From Psychrobacter cibarius (GTDB lineage Bacteria; Pseudomonadota; Gammaproteobacteria; Pseudomonadales; Moraxellaceae), in assembly GCF_016107535.1 (NCBI RefSeq), contig NZ_JABASQ010000018.1:1-63141 (forward strand): a stretch of DNA of 63,141 nucleotides, given 5' to 3'. Every line of letters starts with the position of its first letter. Position 1 is the first letter of the stretch. The translations under genes and the position numbers were made by a program. Below are positions 47,904 to 57,119 of the stretch, one piece after another. The notes beneath the pieces are model-generated. The model saw nothing but the letters and a program-made list of their open reading frames with translations. It was not told the origin of the DNA and did not search any database.

Positions 47904-49754
47904 TTAATAGACGCGAACTTTCGGTTCGATATAATCAACCGTTAGTGGTACTTTACGAACTGGCTTATAAATGATGCGATTGCCTTCAGAATACCATAAG
48001 GTATGCTTCATCCACTCGTGGTCATTACGGCCATTTGGTGCGTAATCATCATCTTCTGGACGGTCATAGTCAGACACACTATGAGCACCACGGCTTTCGT
48101 GACGCATTGCCGCTGATACCATCGTCGCTTTGGCCACTTCATACAAGTTAGCCACTTCGAATGCTTCAATGCGCGCTGTGTTAAATACTTGTGATTTATC
48201 AGCCAGATGGATTTTTTCAATCTTGTCACCAAGCGCTAAAATCTTCTCAACGCCTTCGTCCATCATCGCTTGCGTACGGAACACACTCGCATGCGCTTGC
48301 ATGGTTGCACGAATCTCGTCAGCCACGTCTTGGGCATTGTAGCCTTCAGTCGACTGTTGCAGCTTGTCTAAACGACCCACCGTATAATCTAGCACGCGTG
48401 GATCTAGAGGCTTATAGTTATGATCGGCATGATGGAATTCATCAACGATATGCTTACCAGCAGCACGACCAAATACCAATAGATCAAGCAAAGAGTTAGT
48501 ACCTAAACGGTTGGCACCATGAACACTGACACAAGCACATTCACCGATAGCATAAAGACCTTTAACCACGTTGCCTTTTGCATATAGACCGTCTTCATCC
48601 GTACCTGCTTCTAGATCAGGCTTAATGACTTGACCATGGATGGTGGTTGGAATACCGCCCATCATATAGTGAATGGTTGGAATAACGGGAATTGGCTCTT
48701 TGGTGATATCGACGTTAGCGAAGTTTTTACCAATCTCAAATACCGATGGCAAACGCTTCATGATAGTTTCTACACCCAAATGGGTCATATCCATTACGAT
48801 ATGGTCAGAGTTTGGACCACAGCCGCGACCTTCTTTGATCTCTTGATCCATAGAACGAGAAACCAAATCACGTGGTGCCAAATCTTTCACGGTTGGCGCG
48901 TAACGCTCCATGAACGCTTCGCCATCTTTGTTACGTAAGATTGCGCCTTCACCGCGGCACCCTTCAGTTAACAATACGCCTGCACCATGAACGCCCGTTG
49001 GGTGGAACTGCCAAAACTCCATGTCTTGTAATGGAATACCAGCACGAACTGCCATGCCAATACCGTCACCAGTATTGATATAAGCGTTAGTAGAAGCAGC
49101 AAAGATACGACCTGCACCACCTGTCGCTAGGACAGTAATCGGTGATTGGAATACGGCAACCGTACCTGTCTCTTGCTCAAGCGCGATAACACCGTTGATA
49201 TTACCCGCTTCGTCTTTAATCAAATCAAGCGCAATCCACTCGATAAAGAACTCAGTGCCTTGCTGCAAATTCTTCTGATATAACGTATGTAATAGCGCGT
49301 GACCCGTACGGTCAGCTGCAGCACACGCACGTTGTACGGCTTTTTCGCCATAGTTTGAGGTATGACCACCGAACGGACGCTGATAAATCGTGCCGTCTTC
49401 GTTACGGTCAAACGGCATGCCCATGTGCTCAAGCTCATAGACGACTTTAGGCGCTTCACGGCACATGTATTCAATCGCGTCTTGGTCACCCAACCAATCT
49501 GACCCTTTAACGGTGTCATAAAAGTGAAAATGCCAGTTATCGTTGCTCATGTTGCCCAAACTTGCGCCGATACCGCCCTGAGCCGCAACCGTGTGCGAAC
49601 GGGTTGGGAATACTTTGGTCAAAACGGCAACTTTCATGCCCGCTTCTGCCAAATGTAGTGAAGCACGCATACCTGAGCCACCGCCACCAACGATGACTGC
49701 ATCGTAGTTTAGCGTCTTAATATTACTAATGGTATTATCTTGTCTAGTTGCCAT
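47904..49754 (-). CDS. sdhA: Succinate dehydrogenase flavoprotein subunit
   Basis: 616 residues. The FAD-binding motif AVIVGGGGSGMRASLHLAEAG, the covalent-FAD histidine in RSHTVAAQGG, the HPTGVHGAGVL and catalytic Arg region, and the C-terminal REDRPEDDDYAP-like segment (SDYDRPEDDDY) are present. It oxidises succinate to fumarate. AGGAAAACC precedes the ATG. It is separated from sdhD by an unusually long 478-base gap. Confidence 0.97.
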   Translation of the reverse strand: MATRQDNTISNIKTLNYDAVIVGGGGSGMRASLHLAEAGMKVAVLTKVFPTRSHTVAAQGGIGASLGNMSNDNWHFHFYDTVKGSDWLGDQDAIEYMCREAPKVVYELEHMGMPFDRNEDGTIYQRPFGGHTSNYGEKAVQRACAAADRTGHALLHTLYQKNLQQGTEFFIEWIALDLIKDEAGNINGVIALEQETGTVAVFQSPITVLATGGAGRIFAASTNAYINTGDGIGMAVRAGIPLQDMEFWQFHPTGVHGAGVLLTEGCRGEGAILRNKDGEAFMERYAPTVKDLAPRDLVSRSMDQEIKEGRGCGPNSDHIVMDMTHLGVETIMKRLPSVFEIGKNFANVDITKEPIPVIPTIHYMMGGIPTTIHGQVIKPDLEAGTDEDGLYAKGNVVKGLYAIGECACVSVHGANRLGTNSLLDLLVFGRAAGKHIVDEFHHADHNYKPLDPRVLDYTVGRLDKLQQSTEGYNAQDVADEIRATMQAHASVFRTQAMMDEGVEKILALGDKIEKIHLADKSQVFNTARIEAFEVANLYEVAKATMVSAAMRHESRGAHSVSDYDRPEDDDYAPNGRNDHEWMKHTLWYSEGNRIIYKPVRKVPLTVDYIEPKVRVY

Positions 49755-50064
49755 TACGGTTTTCCTAATGCCTATTAATGCTTAGAAGTAAATAAAAAGG
49801 CTGTCTCAAAATCATCCTATTGCTGGACAAAACACTTTATTGTCTTGCCACTATTTGCAATTATAAAAGTAGATGACGCTCACAACCTTTAACCACCTAA
49901 TTTGCATATCTATCGTTATATTGGGTTCGTTCACTGACTAAACCATAGCGCACCTATTATATAAGTGACTGGCTAAGTCAATGATGTCCAACGCTATGAT
50001 GGGCTATGACTATTTTTGGCTACTAACGGATGACTTTGACGTTTGCTAGTCACGTCCGTTATTT

Positions 50065-50108
50065 TTACAGATAAATCAAGTTACAGATAAATCAAGTTAC
50101 AGATAAAT
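50065..50108. repeat. 16-bp tandem repeat, 2.75 copies
   Basis: The unit TTACAGATAAATCAAG is repeated at 50065, 50081 and, partially, 50097. Non-coding, inside the sdh gene cluster. Confidence 0.85.
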
Positions 50109-50170
50109 AAATATTATCAATACATAGTCTGTTCAATATAATATGGATACAAGGAGGGCGAGTCACCAGA

Positions 50171-50207
50171 ACTACAAATAGTTGACTAAGCGAGCCTGAC
50201 ACCGTAT
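50171..50207 (+). repeat. Dispersed 37-bp repeat, copy 2
   Basis: It matches 7447-7483 at 33 of 37 positions. It lies about 25 bases beyond the sdhD stop codon. Confidence 0.7.
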
Positions 50208-50232
50208 CCAGATTATAGGGGATTGGCTATCG

Positions 50233-50640
50233 TTAAACAGCAACCACACCGAAACCAGTACCCCAAAAAATCATAATGCCCCAAAATAGAAACACTAAAA
50301 TAGCGATAATCATCAATGACTGTAGCACTAAGCGTAGACCTGCTGCGCTTGAGCCCAATTTGCCCGTGGTAATATAGTCGGTGAACACGGTCCACATACC
50401 AACCCAAGCATGACCAGCTAGGGCAAGCACCGCCACCAAGCTAAATAGACGCATCGGTAAACTGGTCATGAATGATGACCATTCAAGATAAGTAACATCG
50501 CCGTGCGTCAAAAAGAAGCCCAGCAATACCACACTATAAACGGCTAAAACGACAGCGCTAATACGCTGGATAATCCAATCGCGTGAGCCTGAACCAGTCA
50601 GACCAGTCGCACTTTTGATTCCTGAATCATTTTTTATCAT
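50233..50640 (-). CDS. sdhD: Succinate dehydrogenase membrane anchor subunit
   Basis: 135 residues with three hydrophobic transmembrane segments. The N-terminus SGSRDWIIQRISAVVLAVY is typical of SdhD, and the middle has GHAWVGMWTVFTDYI with the heme-ligand histidine region. Its ATG overlaps the sdhC stop codon (TAATG), so translation is coupled. A start five codons earlier is possible but would overlap sdhC. Confidence 0.93.
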   Translation of the reverse strand: MIKNDSGIKSATGLTGSGSRDWIIQRISAVVLAVYSVVLLGFFLTHGDVTYLEWSSFMTSLPMRLFSLVAVLALAGHAWVGMWTVFTDYITTGKLGSSAAGLRLVLQSLMIIAILVFLFWGIMIFWGTGFGVVAV

Positions 50641-51017
50641 TAGAACATCACCCATACAAATGACGCGACAATTAGAATCGCTGCAATCACAAAACTAACC
50701 ATAGACGCAGTGCGGCCAGATTTTAGCTCTTCGTTCATGCCCATATCAGCGAATAAGTGCTTAATACCCATCACAAAGTGATAAGCAATCGCGGCAACAA
50801 ATATCCATGCTAAGAAGCGCACAAGTACATTGTCAAATACGGTTTCAAAGCTCTCAGCCGAAGCCAATGAGTTCTGTAGTAACCACAGCATGACAGGAAT
50901 CAATAAAAATAAAATAATGCCAGAGATACGATGCAAGATAGAGGCGATCGCAATCGGTGAGCGATTAACGCTAATCACTTGGCTTAAAGGCAGATCAATA
51001 GGTCGGTTGCTTTTCAC
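50640..51017 (-). CDS. sdhC: Succinate dehydrogenase cytochrome b556 subunit
   Basis: 125 residues from a GTG start at 51017, chosen because AAGGA lies 8 bases upstream and because the protein then begins MKSNRPIDLPLS, matching E. coli SdhC. An upstream ATG at 51026 overlaps that ribosome binding site. SIASILHRISGIILF-like residues (quinone and heme region, His in LHRISG) and three transmembrane segments are present, with YHFVMGIKHLFAD carrying the second histidine. First gene of sdhCDAB, divergent from gltA. Confidence 0.92.
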   Translation of the reverse strand: MKSNRPIDLPLSQVISVNRSPIAIASILHRISGIILFLLIPVMLWLLQNSLASAESFETVFDNVLVRFLAWIFVAAIAYHFVMGIKHLFADMGMNEELKSGRTASMVSFVIAAILIVASFVWVMF

Positions 51018-52055
51018 AGCGGGCATCCTTTTTGCGGTTATACTCCTGTATCTGCTATCAACGCTTGATATCACTGATGTCGATTAAGCATTGAGCAACA
51101 CACGAGACGAATAAAGTAAGGAAGAGCTAGCTGACTTCGTTTAGTTTGCGCTAAATATGAAGAAAGGATCGTGGGGTACAAGGTATTGATAAACTGTTTA
51201 ATATCGCTCGTCAAATCGACAGGTCTATAAAACAACCCGTCTATTATACAACAAAGAAAATAAACATGAGTAAGATCGATTAACTAGTCTATTTTTACTG
51301 GTCATATCAATAAAGACAGCGCTACTCCGTCATCGATATCAATACAGCCCTTTTACTAATGACTTAAAAATAGAACAGTTAACAAAAGCATTCAAACCCT
51401 GGATTACAGATATTGTCTATCAAAACGCTAGTGCGTCGTTGCTCTTGTGCTACTCAGCTATAAACGAGTATGAATAGAAAAACGACACTACATCATGACC
51501 ACTTATCAATTTGCACAAAGCGAGTGCCAGTTAAGTTCCTACAATTATAAAATGACTGGGCGATAATTACAAATTTATCCCCTAAGTAGTAAAAGGCAAA
51601 CGCTGGGTTAACAAATAAATAGACAGTGGTCATACGTATTTGCCAAAATTGCTCAATTTTGAGGGAATTTGCGCCAAACTCAATTCGTCTACTACGCATA
51701 CTCTGTCTGTTTTTAACCCGAATATTAATCAAACCTGCTACATTATTATCGTAAAATTCTTTAAAAATTATGCAGATAATGTAGCTGTACTTACTGTCAT
51801 AAAAACAAGCTTTCTAAGCAAAATAACCAATCAGACATATTTTGATACAAAAATTACAGTGAATAAACACGACTAAACCGTGCCAATTGGTGCTATTGAT
51901 GGTAAAAGTCTTTTCAAATCATAAGTAATTACTGCTAATATACCCTGCGTATTAAATGAGTTAAATGCATTTTTATGATTTGACTAACGATAGACCGAGG
52001 GTGTGCGTCTGTCGTAATTTTATTCTAACAAGCTAAAACCAATGGAGAGCAATTT
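51018..52055. other. Long intergenic region, sdhC/gltA divergent control region
   Basis: About 1,040 AT-rich bases. Two opposed open frames near 51493-51876 have no protein-like features and look accidental. The gltA and sdhCDAB promoters must be here. A TTGACT at about 51978 could be a -35 for gltA, but no matching -10 is convincing. No tandem repeat or strong hairpin noticed. Confidence 0.5.
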
Positions 52056-53336
52056 ATGGCTGACACTAATGCCAAACTAACCGTCAATGGTAAAGAATAC
52101 GAGTTTCCTATTATCGAAGGTACTTTAGGGCGTCCAGTTCTAGATATTGCTGCTCTACAAGAATCAGGATTTTGGTCTTATGACCCTGGTTTTAAAGTAA
52201 CCGCTCCTGTTGAATCAAAGATTACTTATATTGATGGCGGTAAAGGTGAGCTACTACACCGCGGCTACCCTATCGATCAATTGGCAAACAATGCTGAATA
52301 TTTAGAAGTGGCTTATGCCTTGATTCATGGCGACTTGCCGAACGCTGAGCAAAAAGCAGATTTCTTTGAAAAAATCCGTAAGCATACGGGTGTTCATGAT
52401 CAGTTGCGCAAGTTCTTTGAAGGCTTCCGCCGTGACGCACATCCAATGGCCATTATGGTTGGTGTCGTTGGTGCTTTATCCGCGTTTTATCATGAAGCAT
52501 TAGACGTCAGTAACGAAGAGCATCGTGAAATCACGGCTATCCGTCTAATCGCTAAAATGCCAACGCTTGCTGCGATGAGTTATAAATACTCGCAAGGCGA
52601 ACCGTTCATGTACCCACGCAATGACTTTAGCTATGCTGAAAACTTCTTATACATGATGTTTGCCACGCCTGCTGATGTTGATTACCAAACCAATGACGTC
52701 ATCACTCGCGCCATGGACAAAATCTTTACTTTGCATGCTGACCACGAGCAAAACGCGTCAACGTCTACGGTACGTCTAGCTGGTTCTACTGGCGCAAACC
52801 CTTATGCGTGTATCGCTGCTGGTATCGCCGCCCTTTGGGGACCATCACATGGCGGCGCGAACGAAGCCGTGCTTGAGATGTTAGATGAGATCGGTTCAGT
52901 TGAAAATGTGCCTGAATTCATGGAAAAAGTGAAAAGCCGTGAAGTGAAACTGATGGGCTTTGGTCATCGCGTTTATAAAAACTTTGATCCACGCGCACAA
53001 GTGATGAAAGAAACTTGTGACGAAGTATTAGGCGCATTGGGCATCAATGATCCTAAGCTTGAGCTTGCCATGGCACTTGAGAAAATCGCTTTAGAAGACC
53101 CGTTCTTCGTTGAGCGTAACTTGTATCCAAACGTTGATTTTTACTCGGGCATTATCCTAAAAGCCATCGGTATCCCGACGTCAATGTTTACCGTAATCTT
53201 CTCATTGGCTCGTACTTCTGGTTGGATCAGCCATTGGTTAGAGATGCACAGCACACCGTTCAAAATTGGTCGTCCACGTCAGTTATACACTGGTGAAACG
53301 CATCGCGACTTCGTTAAAGTTGAAGACCGTAAATAG
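52056..53336 (+). CDS. gltA: Citrate synthase (type II)
   Basis: 426 residues. The N-terminus has the beta-rich extension of hexameric Gram-negative citrate synthases. [26 protein letters not shown], and [14 protein letters not shown] (catalytic His) are present, as is the late Asp region VDFYSG. It condenses acetyl-CoA and oxaloacetate. GGAGA precedes the ATG by 8 bases. Divergent from sdhCDAB, the classical layout; it ends at the terminator at 53359-53400. Confidence 0.97.
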   Translation: MADTNAKLTVNGKEYEFPIIEGTLGRPVLDIAALQESGFWSYDPGFKVTAPVESKITYIDGGKGELLHRGYPIDQLANNAEYLEVAYALIHGDLPNAEQKADFFEKIRKHTGVHDQLRKFFEGFRRDAHPMAIMVGVVGALSAFYHEALDVSNEEHREITAIRLIAKMPTLAAMSYKYSQGEPFMYPRNDFSYAENFLYMMFATPADVDYQTNDVITRAMDKIFTLHADHEQNASTSTVRLAGSTGANPYACIAAGIAALWGPSHGGANEAVLEMLDEIGSVENVPEFMEKVKSREVKLMGFGHRVYKNFDPRAQVMKETCDEVLGALGINDPKLELAMALEKIALEDPFFVERNLYPNVDFYSGIILKAIGIPTSMFTVIFSLARTSGWISHWLEMHSTPFKIGRPRQLYTGETHRDFVKVEDRK

Positions 53337-53358
53337 TCACTTATATTTTAGTTTTTAG

Positions 53359-53400
53359 AACCATAAAAAATCCCGCCATCGTGCGGGATTTTTTATGGTT
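53359..53400. terminator. Bidirectional rho-independent terminator
   Basis: A perfect 18-bp stem (AACCATAAAAAATCCCGC and its complement) with loop CATCGT. It serves gltA and, on the minus strand, the lipoprotein gene. The right arm TTTTTTATGGTTCT is repeated directly after it. Confidence 0.9.
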
Positions 53401-53508
53401 CTTTTTTTATGGTTCTTACTGTCTCATTTGATACGGTTAGCCACATTACATTTTATAAAAACCCTATCGGTTACTGAATGAATAACTGGTTGAGTGACAG
53501 AATTGCGG

Positions 53509-54459
53509 CTACTGGAATTCTGTTAGTGTTTGCTCATATTTGGCAATTTGCTCATCATAACCTTTAATGGTGTCATTAAACTTAGTCATAAGCGTCTCAA
53601 ATTCTTTTTGTTGATTCAGTTTCATCTGCTGCATATCAAGCACTTGCTGAGCTTCTATCTGCTCCCAAACCTGATGCTGAATAATCAAACGCGCTAATGC
53701 TGGGCTCTTGGCACTGAGTCTACCAGCAATTTCTGCATGCTCAAATAATTGCGGTACTAACGTCGCGATATTAATTAACGTATCAACATCTTCTGCGCTA
53801 AGAGGCGTCGTCACAGGCTGATAAAGCGCTTCCATCGCTTTCTGGTAGCTTTCGATGATTTGATCTTCTGTTAGCATGACGGGCTTACGCGGCTCAAGGC
53901 TAATGCGCTTTAACACCGTTAAATCACGCTCGCCAACTTCCGTACTGGTATTGATATCAGCCTCAGCGGGGATATCCACTTCATCATCTGTGGTGTTAGC
54001 AGATAGTGAGCTGCTATCAGTTGTATCGCTGTTATTCTTCATCACGTTATTAGTATTAGTATCGCTAGCAGCAGTATCATCATTTATCAGCAATGAATCC
54101 TCACTATCTGAGCTATCAGCGGCTTGTAAGGATTCATACTCTGCTTGTAAACGACGCTGTAGCCTTTGTGCTTGCGCGACATAGATAGGCTGAAACTGCT
54201 TTATACGGGTAGCAGCAGAATCACTTGGGCGCATAGGCTGACTGTCTTCAGTGCTCGTTTTTTCAACGCTCTGACTGTCTTCTGGCGCAGGTTGAGTCTC
54301 TGCTTGCTGCTGACAACCACTTAACAGCAATACGCCGCTGAGTGTTGCCGCAAGCAAGGTTGACGAGTGCTGTAAAAGGTTGTTGTTTTGATTGATAGAA
54401 TCATCAACCACATCTTTATTCATTTTATAATTGGGCTTTTTTGACAAAAATTTAAACAT
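53509..54459 (-). CDS. Putative lipoprotein of unknown function
   Basis: 316 residues. A lipobox (LLLSGC, Cys49) follows a hydrophobic stretch (SSTLLAATLSGVLL), but the n-region before it is long (about 30 residues). The mature part has a Ser/Asp/Thr/Asn-rich spacer (about 70-170) and then a helical, Gln/Leu-rich C-terminal half with coiled-coil character. I do not recognise a domain. The start at 54459 has AAGGAC upstream; the frame remains open to 54525 and an ATG at 54423 is also possible. It follows the zincin-like gene by 72 bases. Confidence 0.65.
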   Translation of the reverse strand: MFKFLSKKPNYKMNKDVVDDSINQNNNLLQHSSTLLAATLSGVLLLSGCQQQAETQPAPEDSQSVEKTSTEDSQPMRPSDSAATRIKQFQPIYVAQAQRLQRRLQAEYESLQAADSSDSEDSLLINDDTAASDTNTNNVMKNNSDTTDSSSLSANTTDDEVDIPAEADINTSTEVGERDLTVLKRISLEPRKPVMLTEDQIIESYQKAMEALYQPVTTPLSAEDVDTLINIATLVPQLFEHAEIAGRLSAKSPALARLIIQHQVWEQIEAQQVLDMQQMKLNQQKEFETLMTKFNDTIKGYDEQIAKYEQTLTEFQ

Positions 54460-54531
54460 AAGGGTACGTGTCCTTGTTAAGGCAAAATAATAAAAACCAA
54501 AGTCGTCATGGCAATCCATTGCCAATGGATA

Positions 54532-55041
54532 TCACTTCATATTGTCGTCAGACTTCACAATTAAAAATGGAATACAAGTTTCTAATGCTTGACAGTCTTG
54601 TCCACGCTGACGACGAATAAAATAATCCTGAACCATACGCGCCTGCTGTTCGATACCGTAGTTAAAGAAGGATTTGCCTGTCTTGAGCACATAATCATAA
54701 CGGCGATCAATAAGTGCACCGCGCACCACTTTTAAGCCTTGCTGTAATTGCCATACATGGGTTAATTCATGTATCAGCCAGCTTTTTTTACTCAATGAAG
54801 CATCGCTAAAATCTATTATCCAATCTGCTGGGTTAAAATAAATATTGCCATTAGGACTAACGGCATAATGTTTCAACACCCACCAAGCAGTCTTGAGCTG
54901 AACCTCATCGAGATTGATACTGTCGCCAAATACTGAACGCGCCAGCGCTATCTCACCTGTAGTAAGCAAACGTGATTGCTGCTTGGCACTGCGATATAAA
55001 TAGCGAGCGAACAAGCGCTGCAATATCGGCGGAGACATCAT
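54532..55041 (-). CDS. Zincin-like protein with HExxH motif (Vgr/Rhs-related type)
   Basis: 169 residues, no signal peptide or membrane span. His91-Glu-Leu-Thr-His95 (IHELTHVWQ) is a metalloprotease-type zinc motif. The surrounding segments resemble short Vgr/Rhs-associated or DUF4157-like proteins, as I recall them. No VgrG or Rhs gene is nearby, so a link with a type VI secretion system cannot be drawn from this window. It is probably cotranscribed with the lipoprotein gene after it. Catalytic activity is an inference from the motif. Confidence 0.65.
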   Translation of the reverse strand: MMSPPILQRLFARYLYRSAKQQSRLLTTGEIALARSVFGDSINLDEVQLKTAWWVLKHYAVSPNGNIYFNPADWIIDFSDASLSKKSWLIHELTHVWQLQQGLKVVRGALIDRRYDYVLKTGKSFFNYGIEQQARMVQDYFIRRQRGQDCQALETCIPFLIVKSDDNMK

Positions 55042-55504
55042 GACGGTAATACCTTATGCCTAATGAATGGATGATCACAAATGATAGGTCGTAAATCGCG
55101 CGTGATATCTGCGATCTATCAATGCTGTTGAACCGTTAATAGGGATAAAAGCATAAAAATCAAAGTATTTGGGACATAAGCTGTACACTTGATTGACTTT
55201 TATTAACGTAAATCTGCGTTAGCCTATCGTGTATGCCACATACCAAGACACATACCAAGACACATACCAAGACACATACCAAGACACATACTAAATAGCA
55301 TCTTTATAAATTAGCCTACTTTTACTACTCATGTCTAATATTCATTAGTGCGAAAATCATGCCAAACAGACAGATATGGTCTTTTTCCATAGCAATGATG
55401 AATGTAATCTAGGATGTAGTCATTTAGATGCAGCAATAAAAACCCATTAATCACTGTCGTTATGAACTAATTGATAGCTGTTTAAATTGATAATAGAGAT
55501 TTCT
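55042..55504. other. Intergenic region with a 12-bp tandem repeat
   Basis: About 460 bases between the divergent zincin-like gene and rarA. It contains 4.6 copies of a 12-bp unit (55237-55291). No gene was seen in the remainder. Confidence 0.5.
55237..55291. repeat. 12-bp tandem repeat, 4.6 copies
   Basis: Four exact copies of CACATACCAAGA and a partial fifth, starting at 55237, 55249, 55261, 55273 and 55285. It lies about 215-270 bases upstream of rarA. Confidence 0.9.
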
Positions 55505-56794
55505 ATGCCGCCTAATTTTCATGCCGATACACCCCTTGCCCAGCGTATGCGCCCAACGACACTTGATGCAATCATTGGTCAAGAACATCTACTAGCGGCA
55601 GGTGCGCCCTTGCTGCGTTTGGTCGAACAAGGGCATCTGCCATCGATTATTTTGCATGGTGAAGCTGGCATCGGCAAAACGACTATTGCCATGCTGTTGG
55701 CTGATGCTGTTGGCAGGCCTTTTCATGCCTTGTCTGCCTTGAATACTGGGGTCAAACAGCTGCGAGAAGTGTTAGACAATAAGGACTCATTGGCATTTGA
55801 ATCACCTGTGGTTTTTATCGATGAGATACACCGCTTTAACAAGGCTCAGCAGGATGCCTTACTGGGCGCGGTCGAATCTGGTGATATTACCTTGATTGGT
55901 GCGACAACTGAAAACCCTTCTTTTAGTGTCAATAATGCCCTGCTATCACGTTGCCAAGTATATCGTTTAGAGCCACTGACGCCTGAGCAAATCAGTGCGG
56001 TATTGCAAAGAGCAATTTCAGAAGATTCAGTGCTGAAGAATTTGACGGTTGATTTACAAGCACAGGACACTATCAGTCAACTGGCGCATGGCGATGCGAG
56101 GAAGGCGCTGAATTTATTAGAGCTTGCTATTCAAACGGCGGACACTAAGCAATCACCGCTCGTCATTAACGATGAATTGGTCGCTCGTGTCGCTCAGACC
56201 GCGCTGGTACGCTATGACAAAGATGGCGATCAGCATTATGATATTATCTCGGCGATGATAAAGTCCGTACGTGGCTCAGACCCTGATGCTGCGCTTTATT
56301 GGATGGCGCGGATGTTAGTTGGCGGTGAGCCTGCTGATTTTATCGCGCGGCGTTTGGTCATCTTGGCCAGTGAAGATATTGGTAATGCCAACCCTAATGC
56401 TTTACTCCTTGCCGATGCAGCATTACGTAGTGTGCAATCAATTGGTATGCCAGAAGCGCGTATTATCTTGGGGCAAGTAGTGGTTTATCTGGCGACCAGT
56501 GCCAAAAGTAACAGCACTTATAAAGCCATCAATGCTGCGATGGCGTTGGCAGAAAAAGATGCCTCTCCTGTGCCGCTACACCTACGTAATGGCGTAACCA
56601 AACTGATGCGCAATCAAGGCTATGGTCAAGGTTACGCCTATCCACACGATTATCCCAATCACTATTATCCGCAAAGCTATTTGCCAGACAATTTAGTTGG
56701 TAGCAGCTTTTATGAATTTGCCGACAACCAACGCGAGCAACACAGCAAACAGTTTATGGATTGGCTAAAAAGCCAAGCAGCCAGTAATGACTGA
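55505..56794 (+). CDS. rarA: RarA/MgsA replication-associated AAA+ ATPase
   Basis: 429 residues. MRPTTLDAIIGQEHLL, Walker A HGEAGIGKTT (about 51-60), Walker B VFIDEIHRF and sensor 1 GATTENPSF are AAA+ and RarA signatures; the C-terminal clamp and tetramerisation region has ASEDIGNANP and YKAINAAMA. It acts at stalled replication forks and is related to WRNIP1. The start is the ATG at 55505; the frame extends to a TTG at 55487. No partner gene is adjacent. Confidence 0.95.
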   Translation: MPPNFHADTPLAQRMRPTTLDAIIGQEHLLAAGAPLLRLVEQGHLPSIILHGEAGIGKTTIAMLLADAVGRPFHALSALNTGVKQLREVLDNKDSLAFESPVVFIDEIHRFNKAQQDALLGAVESGDITLIGATTENPSFSVNNALLSRCQVYRLEPLTPEQISAVLQRAISEDSVLKNLTVDLQAQDTISQLAHGDARKALNLLELAIQTADTKQSPLVINDELVARVAQTALVRYDKDGDQHYDIISAMIKSVRGSDPDAALYWMARMLVGGEPADFIARRLVILASEDIGNANPNALLLADAALRSVQSIGMPEARIILGQVVVYLATSAKSNSTYKAINAAMALAEKDASPVPLHLRNGVTKLMRNQGYGQGYAYPHDYPNHYYPQSYLPDNLVGSSFYEFADNQREQHSKQFMDWLKSQAASND

Positions 56795-57119
56795 TGGCTC
56801 ACATGGTCGATTAGCCCTTTGCTTAATACACCATTGAATACATGAATCGTCGTGACCATTAGTAATACTTATCACTATATTTGACAGACTGGTCCATATA
56901 GTTTTGAGATGAAGCAGCACAGTGGGCTGAAAAGCGTTAAAATGTCCTCATATTGATATATGAGCAATGATTAGATAATGTCTACGGTGGATCAATTTGA
57001 TTCCATGCACTTTGCCTAACCGCAACAGCGCTCTGTAGCATCTACTGCTACAATAGACAGACAATGCTTTATATTCCACATCACACCTATCTATAAATAA
57101 TAAAATATTGAGACTTACT
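56795..57119. other. Intergenic region upstream of ribB
   Basis: About 325 bases. Small hairpins are visible: CTCATAT/ATATGAG at 56948-56965 and TGTAGCA/TGCTACA at 57034-57052. I looked for an FMN riboswitch, common before ribB, and saw no matching conserved blocks. Confidence 0.45.

Larger units (their letters stand above)
49755..50232. other. Intergenic region between sdhD and sdhA, with repeats
   Basis: About 480 bases inside what is normally a tight sdhCDAB operon. It contains 2.75 tandem copies of a 16-bp unit (50065-50108) and the second copy of the 37-bp dispersed repeat (50171-50207). No plausible gene was seen. It may have grown by insertion of mobile DNA. Confidence 0.55.

Noticed and set aside
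51493..51876. Two opposed 78-79 codon frames in the sdhC-gltA gap
   Set aside because: They overlap antisense, lack ribosome binding sites and show no protein-like pattern; treated as intergenic.
55237..55291. CRISPR-like array
   Set aside because: Units are 12 bp and directly adjacent with no spacers; it is a simple tandem repeat.
56795..57119. FMN riboswitch before ribB
   Set aside because: This is a common location, but I could not find the conserved RFN blocks; only two short hairpins are present.
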